DNA of 64,000 nucleotides from Plectrocnemia conspersa (Eukaryota; Arthropoda; Insecta; Trichoptera; Polycentropodidae), in the NCBI GenBank assembly GCA_009617715.1, contig VTFK01000155.1, forward strand, positions 124,001 through 188,000, written 5' to 3'. Shown one piece after another: positions 46,740 to 58,980 of this stretch. The notes below the pieces were generated by a model. That model was not told the DNA's origin, made no database searches, and saw only the letters and a list, made by a program, of their open reading frames with translations. The translations under genes and the position numbers were made by a program. Position 1 is the first letter of the stretch; every line of letters starts with the position of its first letter.

Positions 46740-48094
46740 GGTTATGAATAATTTATTTTTAAATTCGAAAGTGCTTTGAATCATTATTGTACAAAATAGT
46801 TAATGCACTTGGCAGTAGTATATAAATGAGGTGTATTTAACTCAAATCCAAGCAACATACATTTTAAATAATTGTTTTTAACTAATATATACTATATAAT
46901 AACTTCGGGTGCTTTATTTTTAACTAATGTGTGTTCTGATATTAATTATAAACCCAATGCAGTTTTCTACTTTATATCGTTCTCATAAAAAATGGCAATA
47001 ATATTAAAATATTACTTAAGATATAATTTATATTCTGCTATAGCTATAATGTCGAGTAAAAAATACAAAGTTATTAAAATATATTGTGTTTTGAAATAGA
47101 AACGTTTAATGGCGTGGGAGAAAACGAGAGAGCAAAGATAAAATATTTCCTTTTGATACATCACACTGACAAATGCAACGTTCAAAATAACTTTGTTCAC
47201 TTCTTTATTCATCGGGGAAATAACGCTGGTTGTGTCGGGAAAATTAAATTGCTAAAAATGTGGCAACACTCACGTGCATACACACAGTACACATTCGCAT
47301 TCATAAGCCAAAAATACAAACGCAAACAAGCGATAACATTAATTGAATGCAAATTTTAATACCGCCATTTGCGAGTGCACGAGTTTTTTTAGCATTAATA
47401 ATAATAAAAAAAACAAGCCAAGCTGCGGCGTGTTCGCTTTTTTTTTAGCCATAACGTAATTAAAATCGGAGCGTTTATTATTTGCGCGATAAAATAAAAT
47501 GATAAGTTGCCTTTTTTATTGCGAAATCCGCGGTCGAAATCGCCGCATTATTCTTGCCAGTATAAAATTATCAGAATCTCAATTTCATAACGTTTCCTTT
47601 CCGCTGCGAAGTTAATTTTCTCTTTCGGGGAACTTCGTTAAATATTATATAAAATATAAGCCTCACCTCGATTGATTGTTGATAAAGATGTTGAATTATG
47701 ACAACTTTAATAATGGCAAGTTATCATTGCGTTTTTTCTGATTTAAATAAGATTTATATTTTATTCTTTGCTATAAATAAAAATAGACGCTAGGAAAATA
47801 TAGTCACAACACTTTACATCTTTGAACATCTCACAATATTTACCAATATACTATACTGAATGACACTCGTTAAATTTTTTACTTAGTTGTACTCGAGGAT
47901 TCCAAAAAAAATGTTACCATTTTACTTTTTCCCCTTGGGTTAAATTTTATATACCTACATAGTATCTCTTTATGACCTACGAAAATTCATTGCTGAAAAA
48001 GCATTGAAACATATTTTTTTATTGATTTTCTTACGTATTTAAATTGAGTGAGGGTATATCTATTATTTTCGTATAACCGTATTCCGATCTATAT
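46740..48094. other. No gene; candidate regulatory block at 47100-47650
   Basis: 47360-47650 is balanced, with repeated TTTATTR/GCGCGATAAAA-like motifs (for example tttttattgcgaaatccgcg). Otherwise AT-rich. Confidence 0.35.
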
Positions 48095-48470
48095 ATCAGC
48101 ATGATAGACCGGTGGTATATGTTGGTGACTGATGCCTAAAATACTTGGGTTAAAATCAAATTTCTATTGTATTTCAGAGATTGGAATTTGATTATAAGTG
48201 AAATTATATTTATGTGACTATATTCTATAAATATAATTTTGATTGATAAATTAGACTTTCTTTCAATTTTCTAATCTCGCGGATAAATATCGTAATAAAT
48301 ATTTTAAATAAAATCGAGTTACGTCATGTTATAATAGCTGGACTTAATAAAATATTTGTGACTGATTTACAGACTTTGATTTCACTAAACTGATTGTAAA
48401 TAACGCAATAATAATGTTTCAATGGAATATTTATGATAAATAAATACGCGTATAAATATAAAAAGCACTT
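48095..48470 (+). repeat. SINE family 1, copy H
   Basis: tRNA-like head with box A tcagcatgatagaccggtgg and box B-like cttgggttaaaatcaaattt, then tttctaatctcgcggataaa, ttttaaataaaatcgagtta, cgtcatgtta, tgtgactgatttacagactt, tgatttcactaaactgattg. About 100 nt of extra sequence separates head and body compared with copy G. Confidence 0.75.
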
Positions 48471-51400
48471 TAATTTGAAATAATTTGTGCAAACGAGTTT
48501 TAGTATATATAAGTTATTAGATTTTTTTACTTTTATGTAACAGTCAGAAACAGGTTAGTGTTATTACTACTGTGCTAAGAGTTCATCTTATGTATGCTCT
48601 GAGTTTTTGTGAACCTACAGAGCGAACGAATATTGATACTGTTTTTGAAACTCCTAAACCAATATTTGCGTGTTTATAGACAGAATGCTTTTCAAGAATT
48701 GAACAAATTGATTTGCACGTTTTTCGTCGTAATAACTCGTAATAATACGTAGACCTTTGTGTTTGTTATTGATTTGTGAAGTTTTGCTTATCGTATTGTC
48801 ACGTGGTTTGATATTTTATTTTTTAAAATATTATAAAGTTTCTTAACCTAATTAATTTCTTTGTCGACCATTAGTTGTCTTGGTCATTATTTAATTGTTA
48901 TGAATAACAAATATAAATTTATCATAATAAAAAAAGGTTCACCGAATAAAAACATAATTACCTGAGTTGTTAAAAACATAACTACCTGAGAAGTAAAGAA
49001 TTAATACACAACTTTGTTTTTAAAGTTGATTTTATGTTTTTATAAATAAATGCATTTTTAATATTTATGTAATTATTAGAATTATGAATAGTCTACATTT
49101 TGGAAAATATATTTGGTATCCAAATATCCGTATAATCAAATTAGATTTTAAAGCTCTGGTTAGGTTTCTCAATAGAATATTCAAATATTTGCTCGAATAT
49201 TCGTAAAATATTTGTTTAAACTATCTCGAATGATGATTGAAAAATGTCCTAGAATAAAATAATTTGTATACTTGAGCAACACAAGTAATAGTTTTTTCTC
49301 AATATATCCGAGTGACTAGTGCCGCTCTAAGATCTATGGTCCATTACGCGCTCTTTTTTGTTTCAATGGAACGCTTTTTCTTATCATATACATGAATTTA
49401 CGCTTTCAAAATTTTTTTGTAAATAGAATGCTTATCGGCGGTATCTACTATGACCGAAATTTGCAGAATTTGTTCATTATATAAAACAAGATCTCACCCT
49501 TTTTTATCGTTTAACGCTTATCTAAAAAACATTGTTACGTGTTATCGTGGTGTAAATCCTATTACTTCAAAACTCCTTTGGACTTATTGAACCCAATTTT
49601 ACTACATCTTTGTGAAAGGCCCTAATAGCCCTAAATTTGATTGTGTATTTTATCATCTTCACACCAAAATTTGTCATTTAAATCTGTAAAACTGCTTTAC
49701 TAATATAGTTTACAACCCAACCACGCTTTAATTACTCGAAACGGTCAAATTAGCGTTCGTTGCTAATAAATTTGTGTTTATTTATCATACTTTGATAATC
49801 ACCGTATTTATACTGAACCTGCTTATGCATGCTTTTGTCGGACTAGGAGAATCTATCGCGTGCCATTTGCTCTTGGAATCGTATTCAAGCACCAATATCT
49901 TATCTCCTGTTTTTATTATAAAAAAAATAATTTACGCTCAAATACAAGTCTTCTCGACAAATGATTTTTTAGGTAAGATTTGCACATTTTTTTGCATCTG
50001 AAAAACGCCAGTAAACATTATATGTATTGCATTTTTATATAAATGTATGCGATCGTCTTTTATCCGCGGAATGTGTTGGTAGTTTCACACAAAATTTTCC
50101 AACGTTTGCTCCTTTGCAAACGTAACGAGAGATCAAAACGAAAACAGAGATAGCGCAGCACCGAGTTAGGTCTGGATATGCAACCAATGAGAGTTTATAA
50201 TGACCTCATATAAACGTTGTTCTATCAATTTCGCTCATACAATTGCAATTGATTGTTCAATACTATTTTTAACAAATCGCAATTTTTTTTAAATAAGTGT
50301 TTTTTTTTTATAAATTATAACAATTTAATTTGCTTGTTTTCGATTACATTAAATAAACACGCAATGGTTTATGAAATATTAAACGGGTTTGTTCTCCATT
50401 TTTTGTATTCATTTTCGGTCTTTCATCTTGGGCGTAACGCCCGCTGAAGGGATAAGGTAAAATTGCAAGATGAAAAGGGCCAATGTTTATCTCATCCCCT
50501 TTGATATTTATTTTCGCCTTAACGCTGAAGGAGAGTTTGTGTACAGCTCTAGCGTTTCATACGCTATTATCTTTGAAAATCTTTTGTGCAATTATGCTTC
50601 GGCGGCGCTCAAAACGAGAGTTTTTGTTCATCGTCCGCTCGAGAAGCACATTTTTAGCTAATTACGTATTTTCGCAACTGCTCCGATTAGCTTTAGCGTT
50701 ATATTTTTTTTGCTGGTCAGATTTGCTGACATTACCTCCAAGCGTGGCCTAGCAGATGACTCTCGTAAGACGACCGTTAGGCGGACGGTTTTAAAAACGT
50801 TTTTAAAAATTCGCAGAAAGCCTTTTCAGCATAATGGAATTATTTTAGATAAAATTTTATGACTGCAGACTCAAGGGGAGCGAATTGAATATTTTTTTCT
50901 TCGATTAATTTCAACATTGAAACGTCACGTTTTTATACGTCAATAATTCAGATTGATGGCGATAAGGCACCGTATTTAATTTACGTAAAAGATTTTCACA
51001 CTCTATTTGCAAAGCGATTTCTTTTATAATTCAAGGGCATTGATTTTTAATTCAGAAAATAAAAAGCTTCCATAATAGGAAATACGTGTATTTGGCATAA
51101 AAGTAATTAAGAGGCAAATTTTATAAAAAAGAGACTTTGAAACTGATAAAGTCAATGATGAAAGACCAGATAATAATGAAATTCTTATAATTGTTTTTGG
51201 CAAAAGCCGCAATAATCAATTCTAAACCTAAGAAAATAATTTTCTTAATAAATATTTTTTTTTTGGTTTTGAAAAATAATATATAAAAAAGGTTTAAGTT
51301 TAGAACAATTGTGACATTAGATATACTTTTCAAAAAAAACAGTAAAATTATGAAGATAATTTTAAATCGAATTAAAGTAATAGTACAGGATATTGGTTAA

Positions 51401-54400
51401 CATATCCTTATTACATTTTAATAGTAATCACGAAGCAATTTGCTTCCTTAACGCATACTTATATAAACATTGTTATTAATTGATAAATAAAAACAAACAA
51501 TGCTCTGTTGAAATTTATAAATTAGAGTCACCATATCTAATATGATGCAAAATATCAATAGATTTTGATATTTATGTATAAATATTTTTGCTTATACTGA
51601 TATAAGCAATAATCTACTTTTTGCTTATGAATTAACTACACCTATTTTTAAAATACATTTGACACGGTTTGTCATGCCTATTTTTTAAAAACAGATATAT
51701 TTGATACTTTCTAGCTTGTGAGTTATTATGTTTTGAAATTAATTTTATAAAATAAAGTTCAATGAATAGATAGACCGATGAATCCAGTTTGGCGTTCATG
51801 TTACTAAAAGTGACGACATTTGAATCAGATATCATTTGATAGATCACTAGATAGCTTTGGTATCGAATGTATAGCAGCAAAAATCTCATTAATAAATAAC
51901 TGATAAGGGTTATATTGGTTAAGAGTTCATTTATATGAAACTTTAGTGTAGTTTTTGATTTTTATTATTATAATTTTTTTTAATTTTTCCCCTTTAAAAA
52001 GTGTTCGGCACGTCAGACAATCGATAGATATTATTTGTGATTTTTTGACACGCGCACATAAAAAGGTTCACCATTCCTGCTATATCGTATTATTCCGCCA
52101 TTATGCATTGTAGTTCATTAAACTATCGAACTATTTAATTTATTATTTAAAGAAGAATAGCTTAACTAGGACAATGTCACCTCAGTCCCGTTCGAAGTAT
52201 CTCCCTTGGGCCCTCACACACTTATCCCTGCGTCCTTTAACTTTGCAAAGTCCTCTTTCGGGATTGCCATTAGGCGTTTCGTCGCGATCTCTTTAATATC
52301 GCCCTTCATCGAAAATATTCTTTTTTTCAACGGTGATTTTAGCTTTGGTAAAATTTGCTTCGGAACCAAATCTGAGCTGTAAGAATGTACTAATGTTAAG
52401 TAGACTTTATCTATTAAACCAGAACTATTTAGTTATTACATATTAATAATTGCATAAATCAGGCTATGTAGCATATTATTCTTAATCATTATTAAATATT
52501 ACATTACATCGTTTAATTATGCGAACTATGTTACTTATTGACGAAATGACGATGCCGTCAGGTGAAGCATTCATTCGTTCTAGTTATTATTGAAAGCTAA
52601 GACTTATTCGGCTTAAGTGTATTTTTAGTAGGACCGTTTCAAGTTTAGTGCTTAACGTGATGCCATTCCTTTTGTCAATAAAAAAATACTCGAGCAAAAG
52701 AGAACCCAAGAAATTAAATCCGTTCGAGGGTATATTTTCTTTTATATTGGAAAAATGTTGAATCGATGCGTCTGTGTAGTACTACGTGTGTATACGTTTT
52801 AGGACTTGCATGAAAAGTTGGACGTTCCTAAACTTGAGCGAGTTCGCGTTCGTATGTATGTGTGTAACTTGTTGGTCAACCATGTTTGTTATCTTTGAAA
52901 GTGTCTGCAAACTCGGGGCATTGTTGCCTCTGTCGAGTAACCGAAACGTCGTATCATAGCCGTATACATACATAATTATATACATGTGTATGTATGTAAT
53001 ATGAGGATGAGTAAAATTATATTCGTGTATAGAGTACAGAGTAACGTGTAGCTTTGACAGGTGATAACTCTCTTTTCTGGGGTGCGCAGGTTAATTACTT
53101 CCTCGCAGTATGGCAATTTCACGCCTCCTTATAACGTTGTTAACTTTTAACCACCATTAACTTTGTGTATTGGTGTGTGATGGACTTATTAACGCAAAAC
53201 TACCGCGTTATCCTGTTGACACAACAAAGAGTTATTTCTTGATATAAATCTACAATCAAAGCATTAATCTTGGGGCAATCGTTCAAACTAACAATGCAAA
53301 TTTTGGTTAGAGATTGTTGTGCTGAAAGTCTTGCGATTAGATTTTTAAATAAGTCATGTGAATCAAGATACTTTGCGGAAAAATATTTTTCGAAATTTCT
53401 TTCATTTCATTGGATACTGCATTATTTTCAGAACTTCATGATACTCCAAGGGAATTATTATATTGTAGATACAACGCACTTAAAAAAACTCTAAAAAGAA
53501 AGATTAAATTATTTTTAAATTAACGGACAATATTTATTGTATAATTTAAGTTAATAAACTAATATAATAAAATTCGTTAAAAAATCGTCTCGCTCGTACA
53601 GTTACGTAATATCTTAATGCGAAAAAATAAGTAAATGTCGTATGTACAGATTTAAAAAAAGTTTGTCATGGGATATAAATAAAAAACTGTTGGACCTCGG
53701 TTGCTTAGATCAAAGGTCGAAAAACTTATTTTGTAATGAAACAGATCGTAAATATTTTAGGGTCGGCGGGTCAGTGAGTAAAATAAAGTGAGCTTAAAAA
53801 AACAACGCTATTTCTTATAAACTTTTAAAGGAGAAGTGTAAGTTTTATTTATGAGCACTTATTTTTCCTTGTAGTTTTAAGTTAAATTCTTAAAAAAATA
53901 GCTATGATATCTGCAGCAAAAACTTATTTGCAAAGTATTTGAAAATTATTGCTGAGGGCAGGTTTTTTGTTAAGAAAAATTCAATCGCTCCTCAATCGTT
54001 TAAAAAGTCTCAAAAAAACTTGAATATATCTGAGCCATCGAACTTGTATGGTTGTGCATATCAGAACATTCGACTTTCGTTTAAAATAACAACAGAACCG
54101 ACGACTTTTAAGTTTATGATAGCAAATAAAGTTAACCATTGACATAACTGGTTCAATAACACATTGTATATTGAGATGTTTCCCACAGATACAATTAGCT
54201 ATTAGAGACTTTAATCACATTGCGTTTTCGCAAGCCTTATATTTTTTTCTTACTAAACCTTGTTCCTTGCATATTTTTACCACTATCATATGTGTCGAAT
54301 TTTAGTCGATTTACCTTTAAAATGTACATTGTTAACGTTTTCTCAATCTTATTAAACATATTTTTTTGTCGCTTAGTTACTCGCTTAGTAACTAATTATT

Positions 54401-54475
54401 TGCAAATGTGCCGATACTGTACCAATTTTTCCTAATCCTTTAATTATACTAAATATTCGCTATTTTACAAAGTGA
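48471..54475. other. Long stretch without a recognised gene
   Basis: Mostly AT-rich with more balanced blocks at about 50040-50800, 52150-52350 and 52880-53240, each non-repetitive, CG-containing and without a credible exon: candidate regulatory elements. 54120-54190 repeats part of the SINE at 17490-17760 (agttaaccattgacataact, ggttcaataacacattg). Confidence 0.4.
54120..54195 (+). repeat. Partial copy of the second SINE type
   Basis: agcaaataaagttaaccatt, gacataactggttcaataac, acattgtatattgagatg match 17660-17715 with scattered differences. Confidence 0.7.
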
Positions 54476-54830
54476 TCATGTTATAATATGACATAGGATG
54501 CCTTTAGAAAACATGTATTTCGCAAGTTTGGGAACCACTAGGTGAGGCCGAAAAACACTCTTCAAATTATTTACTTTGCTATTTAATTGGCTATTGATGT
54601 TACTCACAATGTGCTCAACAATAGATAGTGTGCTAGATAAAATAAATATATTATCATGGGCAATTTTTTTTTTGGCTACAACAGTAAAATATGACCTAAT
54701 TAATTTATTATCAGTATATGGTTTTCCTGTATTTATTAATATATAAGTTACAATTGAACTGATTTTAGTTATAAACTTATTTTTGCAAAAAAATTGCTTT
54801 TCTGAAAACAAATTCATTTTGTTTAAATGT
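54476..54830 (-). pseudogene. hAT transposase fragment with a terminal repeat
   Basis: A 113-codon - strand frame contains CKNKFITKISSIVTYILINT, GKPYTDNKLIRSYF and SSTLSIVEHIVSNINSQLNS. This lines up with the ASYxVAxxIAxxxKPHTIxExLILPxA...LSNxTVxRRIxDMSxDI stretch of ZBED5/FAM200-like hAT transposases, with the internal region missing. Inside the region, aagtttgggaaccactag (54528-54545) is a hAT-type end (CTAGTGGTTCCCAAACTT on the - strand). A decayed, internally deleted element. Confidence 0.6.
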
Positions 54831-57800
54831 CTGAATTGGGATTAGAAAATCTAAATAAGGATTACAAAATCAATGGTAATAAATATTCAGTGAAAGAGTA
54901 CCGAGCTACAGCAGAGATTTCTATCAAAGAAAATGTATTTAAGTCAGCTTAAAAAGTAGATGTATTGATGTGGTAAAAAAGTACTTGCTACTGTATATTT
55001 AGTAAAAATAAACATATAAACAAATTGATGGGTAGGAAAATTAGTAGTAATTTAATAAAATATATTATTTTGAAATAAATAGGTCAATATAAAAAAAATA
55101 AAGAGAAAAATTATATTGTTAAAATATGTTAAAATATATGTATAGAATTTCTGTATCGTTTGATAAATATCTTAGGAATGCATGCATAAGCCATTTTTTT
55201 AAATTATATTTCATTATTTCTAATATTTTAAGGAGAAAAATTGTGATAAATTTAAAAAAAATATGAAGGAGTAAATTGACTTTAAATAATATAATAAAGA
55301 ATATAGAGATTGTTCCAAGAAACACGAGGTTTGATTTCTTGAGAAAATATTATGTCTCTTACAATCCTAAAATATATAGGTGTGAATGACAATGTAAATT
55401 ATTTTATAGTCGGCATTAAAAATACTTTGTATGTATTTATCATTGTGTTAATTCATGTATTGCCTTTGTGTAGAGTATTCTGTTAAAGATCGAATTGACT
55501 TCCTGGGAAAAAGAGACTCAGCTAAAGATTTTATTGCCTCTTAAGGACGTGGGCTAACAGCCAATTTGAACGAACACAAAAAATAAATTCACGTCATTTT
55601 TAGCACAGGCTTTACAGCGATTTATTGTCGCACAATTATGATAAAATTGTGCGGCATTACAAGTATATATTTTTTATTTATAAATTTTTACTGTACTACT
55701 ATCAAAAGTAATTTTCTCAACGAATCATGAAGTAAATCATAAAAAATAAAGTAATTTTAAGTGTTAAGCTTTGGAATTTCATTTAGACAATGTCTTAAAT
55801 ATTTTTTAATGGCTATATATAGTCATTTGGTAATTTTCCTACAATATTCGACCAAGGTCTCTTTCATTACATCTTATTGCAAAATTTACGATCCAAGAGA
55901 TCGTTTGGCCATTTAATATGAAATAAATACGCACATAACAATGTTAAAACAATAAAAAGACTAATAAATGCAATTATGGACGCTAGGTGGTAATTAGTAA
56001 AACTCAATTGAAGCTACATTCGAATTGCTTTATTTGAAAGTCGAAATCAAAATGTCTAAAATTAATTATGTTTATATTTGAAGCATTTATACAAAAACTC
56101 GGATAATACAACACAAACATCTTACTAAATACGCGTACTTCATAAATTATAAACTAAGGTAATAAATTAAGGTAATAACTTACATTTTTATTTTTTACTG
56201 TTTGCAAACTAAAATAAATCCATTACGGTATATGATAATATTACTAATTTATCTTGCAGACAAATTACCGTAGCAAATAAATTATATGTTTGTCAAAAGT
56301 TGCAGCCGATATTCAGAAAAAAATATAAATAGACGCTTAATATGAAAAACACAATAGTGGCGTCACGTTGTTTATATCAACCCTCGATTTCTTTAGCGTT
56401 GGTGACTATGTCCTTGTGTTCAGCGGTTATAGGTTTTTGTTGTCTTTTTTTGTCTTATTAGGGAGAGCCAGTGATAGCTCCTAGGGGAACAATTTCCGGA
56501 TACGAAATAAACCGAAAGGAAGAAAATAAACAAACGATTAAGTTGTATGTATAAGTAAAGTGATACCATAATGATTAGCGATACGTTAGTTTTTAAAACA
56601 ATAAGATAAAATATTATTTAGAAAGTGTATACAATGTTTTTCTTTTGAATACAGCATAATACGTCTAGAGCACCATGAAAATTTGTGAAACAGAACTGCG
56701 TTTTATCATTATTTTTGTGATCTTGAATTATCCAAAATTCCTTATTGGCTATTTTACTTAAAGTAATAAATTGTTTACAGACAGTTTTTTTATGTATACT
56801 TAATGAAACATTGACTAAATTGTCGGTAGAATTGTTGTCTATGAGTTTAATTATTAATCTGCATATCATTTTTAAAAAAATTTTTGCTGTATTAATTACC
56901 TTTGCATCATTGTAAAGCTTTCAACAAAATATATAAAACAGATTCGATATAAAATGTCTGGCTTAAATTCACCTTCATTACTTTATTTAATTCATTACAC
57001 CTAAAAAGGGTGCTAAGAATATAGGAAATCACTATTTATGAATATTAAAAGAAAAATCGCCAATATGATAGCCAACCTCCGATATGAGATTATTATTGTG
57101 ATTTTTATCATGCGAGACATCCTATATGTACCCACACAATGTGCTTAGTTTTTTATGTTTATCATATTTATCCATAGCTTTTTAGTTTATTATTTGTATT
57201 AAAAATACACACATAGTTTCTTAAATTTTTGACAATCTAATACAAAAACCAACTAGTTTTTTGTTTTGTAGTTCCTCTACATATTACTACCTTATAACTA
57301 AATGGTTGTTATCCGCTTAAATATCCATAATGAATCTCTTCTATTATTTTGATTCGGCTGTCGAAAGTGTTAACAAATTTGTGATAAATATAGCATTTAT
57401 TTGATAGATCTATCTTACAGGAAATCTCCCCTAGTTTGATTCCCTTCTATGCCACCCACCACCACCACCGAAAAACTAGATCAAACAGACAGAAACATAT
57501 CCCTTATTTTCAGTTCCAACAGGATGGATTTATTTGTCACCTCATTCACACAGAATACTCAAATTCGTTCGGCGGTTGTTATGACATTGCTTTATCATCT
57601 TCCATTGGTATATATGTATTTTATACAAAGTTATCTTGACGTATTGTTATTTTGTAAAACATTTACTTTGTTAGTTTAAATAAATTATTCAGAGATACAT
57701 CTTCCTGCTTTATATCGAGATAAATACGATGTCAGATTTTTTGTTAGTGTTTATGGTACGCAAACCTAAGTTTAAATAAATTTAAAATTAAAATTCTAAA

Positions 57801-58041
57801 TTTTCCAAATTCTCCATGCCATCCTTTTAGAGCCTTCCTCATTATAAATTCTCCATGAGAAAATCTGGCGAGAGAGTGCATTCCGGACGTACACTTCTTG
57901 TACATTTTGTGGGATAAGAATGTAACTATAATGTGTAAAATCAATTTATTATATATTTCTTAATACTTTTTTTAATATAATTTGCAAAATACAATAAATT
58001 GGATAATAATTGTGTACTGTGTGTTTCCCGCAGTCTATCTC
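54831..58041. other. AT-rich sequence, nothing recognised
   Basis: A - strand frame at 56618-56869 has plausible residue use (for example KKTVCKQFITLSKIANKEFW) but no family I recognise. No exon or repeat otherwise. Confidence 0.35.
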
Positions 58042-58429
58042 ATTTCTCATTCTCTATACCAATAGCAAAAAGCTTTTCCAAGAGAACCTCGTTTTCATCC
58101 CTGGGATATAAAGTCAATTTTAGTGTTATTCCAATCTAGAGCGTCGATTTAACGTATTTTTCAGCCGCCTTGAATTCTCGCTTTGCGATCGAGAATACGG
58201 TGCCGTGATCCGACACGTTGGCCTACAGGGATATGTACTTAGACACTCCATTTAGAGAAGGCACCTCCAGAAACTTCAGATGAAGGGGCAAGCGCTCACC
58301 AGCGTCCCCCGAGTCCATAATGGCGCCGTTTCGATCCACTTTATGTGCGCCTATCAAAGTTGATAGGTTCAGGCACAACGAACGACAGACACCCAACGCG
58401 GTAGTATAAAATTTATGGTATGCACCGAC
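58042..58429 (-). pseudogene. Unrecognised coding-like frame with amber stops
   Basis: One register of the - strand stays open for about 129 codons from just after a TAA (58430-58432), apart from two TAG codons (58223-58225 and 58136-58138), and closes at a TGA (58040-58042). It reads ...STLIGAHKVDRNGAIMDSGD, then LPLHLKFLEVPSLNGVSKYI, ANVSDHGTVFSIAKREFKAA, EKYVKS, IGITLKLTLYPRDENEVLLE. An ATG lies at 58318. Composition is coding-like and unlike the AT-rich flanks. Each of the three stops differs from a Gln or Arg codon by one C-to-T change. I do not recognise the protein. It is probably a retrocopy or a decayed gene, next to a LINE 3' end. Confidence 0.45.
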
Positions 58430-58499
58430 TTACACCGACCCTAAAACGCCCAACAGCGGCGAATCTCGACACTATACACACATTTGGCATGTCATTATA

Positions 58500-58980
58500 A
58501 TTATTATTTTATTTTATTTTATTAATTTATTTAGCTTAATAGCTAATCTTTACATCTAACAAATTTAGTAAACATATATAAAAATATATAAAAAATACAT
58601 AACAGAAAGAAAAAATATACAATAATAAAGACTTAATATTATAATATTTTATTTCTATATGTACGAAGGTGTTTTTTTATTCCATTTATAAAACCCGTTA
58701 TATTTTTGCTGTTTCGGATTTCTCTTGGAAGACTATTATATAAATTAAAACCTCCGTACATAATTCCCCTAGCCGTACTCGTTTTCTTATACTTAATTAT
58801 CTTTAAATTTTCTCTATTTCTAGTATTATATTTATGTACATCTTTATTTCTTATTAAATACTTATTAAAACTTATTAAATACTTATTAATACGTAGTATA
58901 TCGCGTTTATGTGTCATAGCAAATTATAAATTTGTCCCTATCTGGTTGTCGATTTGCAGGCGGACCTTATTATTTTAATC
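58500..58980 (-). mobile_element. 3' end of a LINE: C-terminus and A-rich tail
   Basis: A 92-codon - strand frame (58639-58917) has HKYNTRNRENLKIIKYKKTS, GIMYGGFNLYNSLPREIRNS, NITGFINGIKKHLRTY. This is the closing block of CR1/jockey-like reverse transcriptases (YxTRNxxx...xxxGxxLWNSLPxxIRxxxxxxxFxxxLKxxL). After the stop, the 3' tail passes into an (ATAAA)n-type repeat at 58503-58540 on the - strand, as LINE tails do. 5'-truncated, the usual state of LINE copies. Confidence 0.82.

Noticed and set aside
54476..54817. 113-codon ORF as a novel host gene
   Set aside because: Motif order fits a decayed hAT transposase and a hAT-type terminal sequence lies inside the same stretch.
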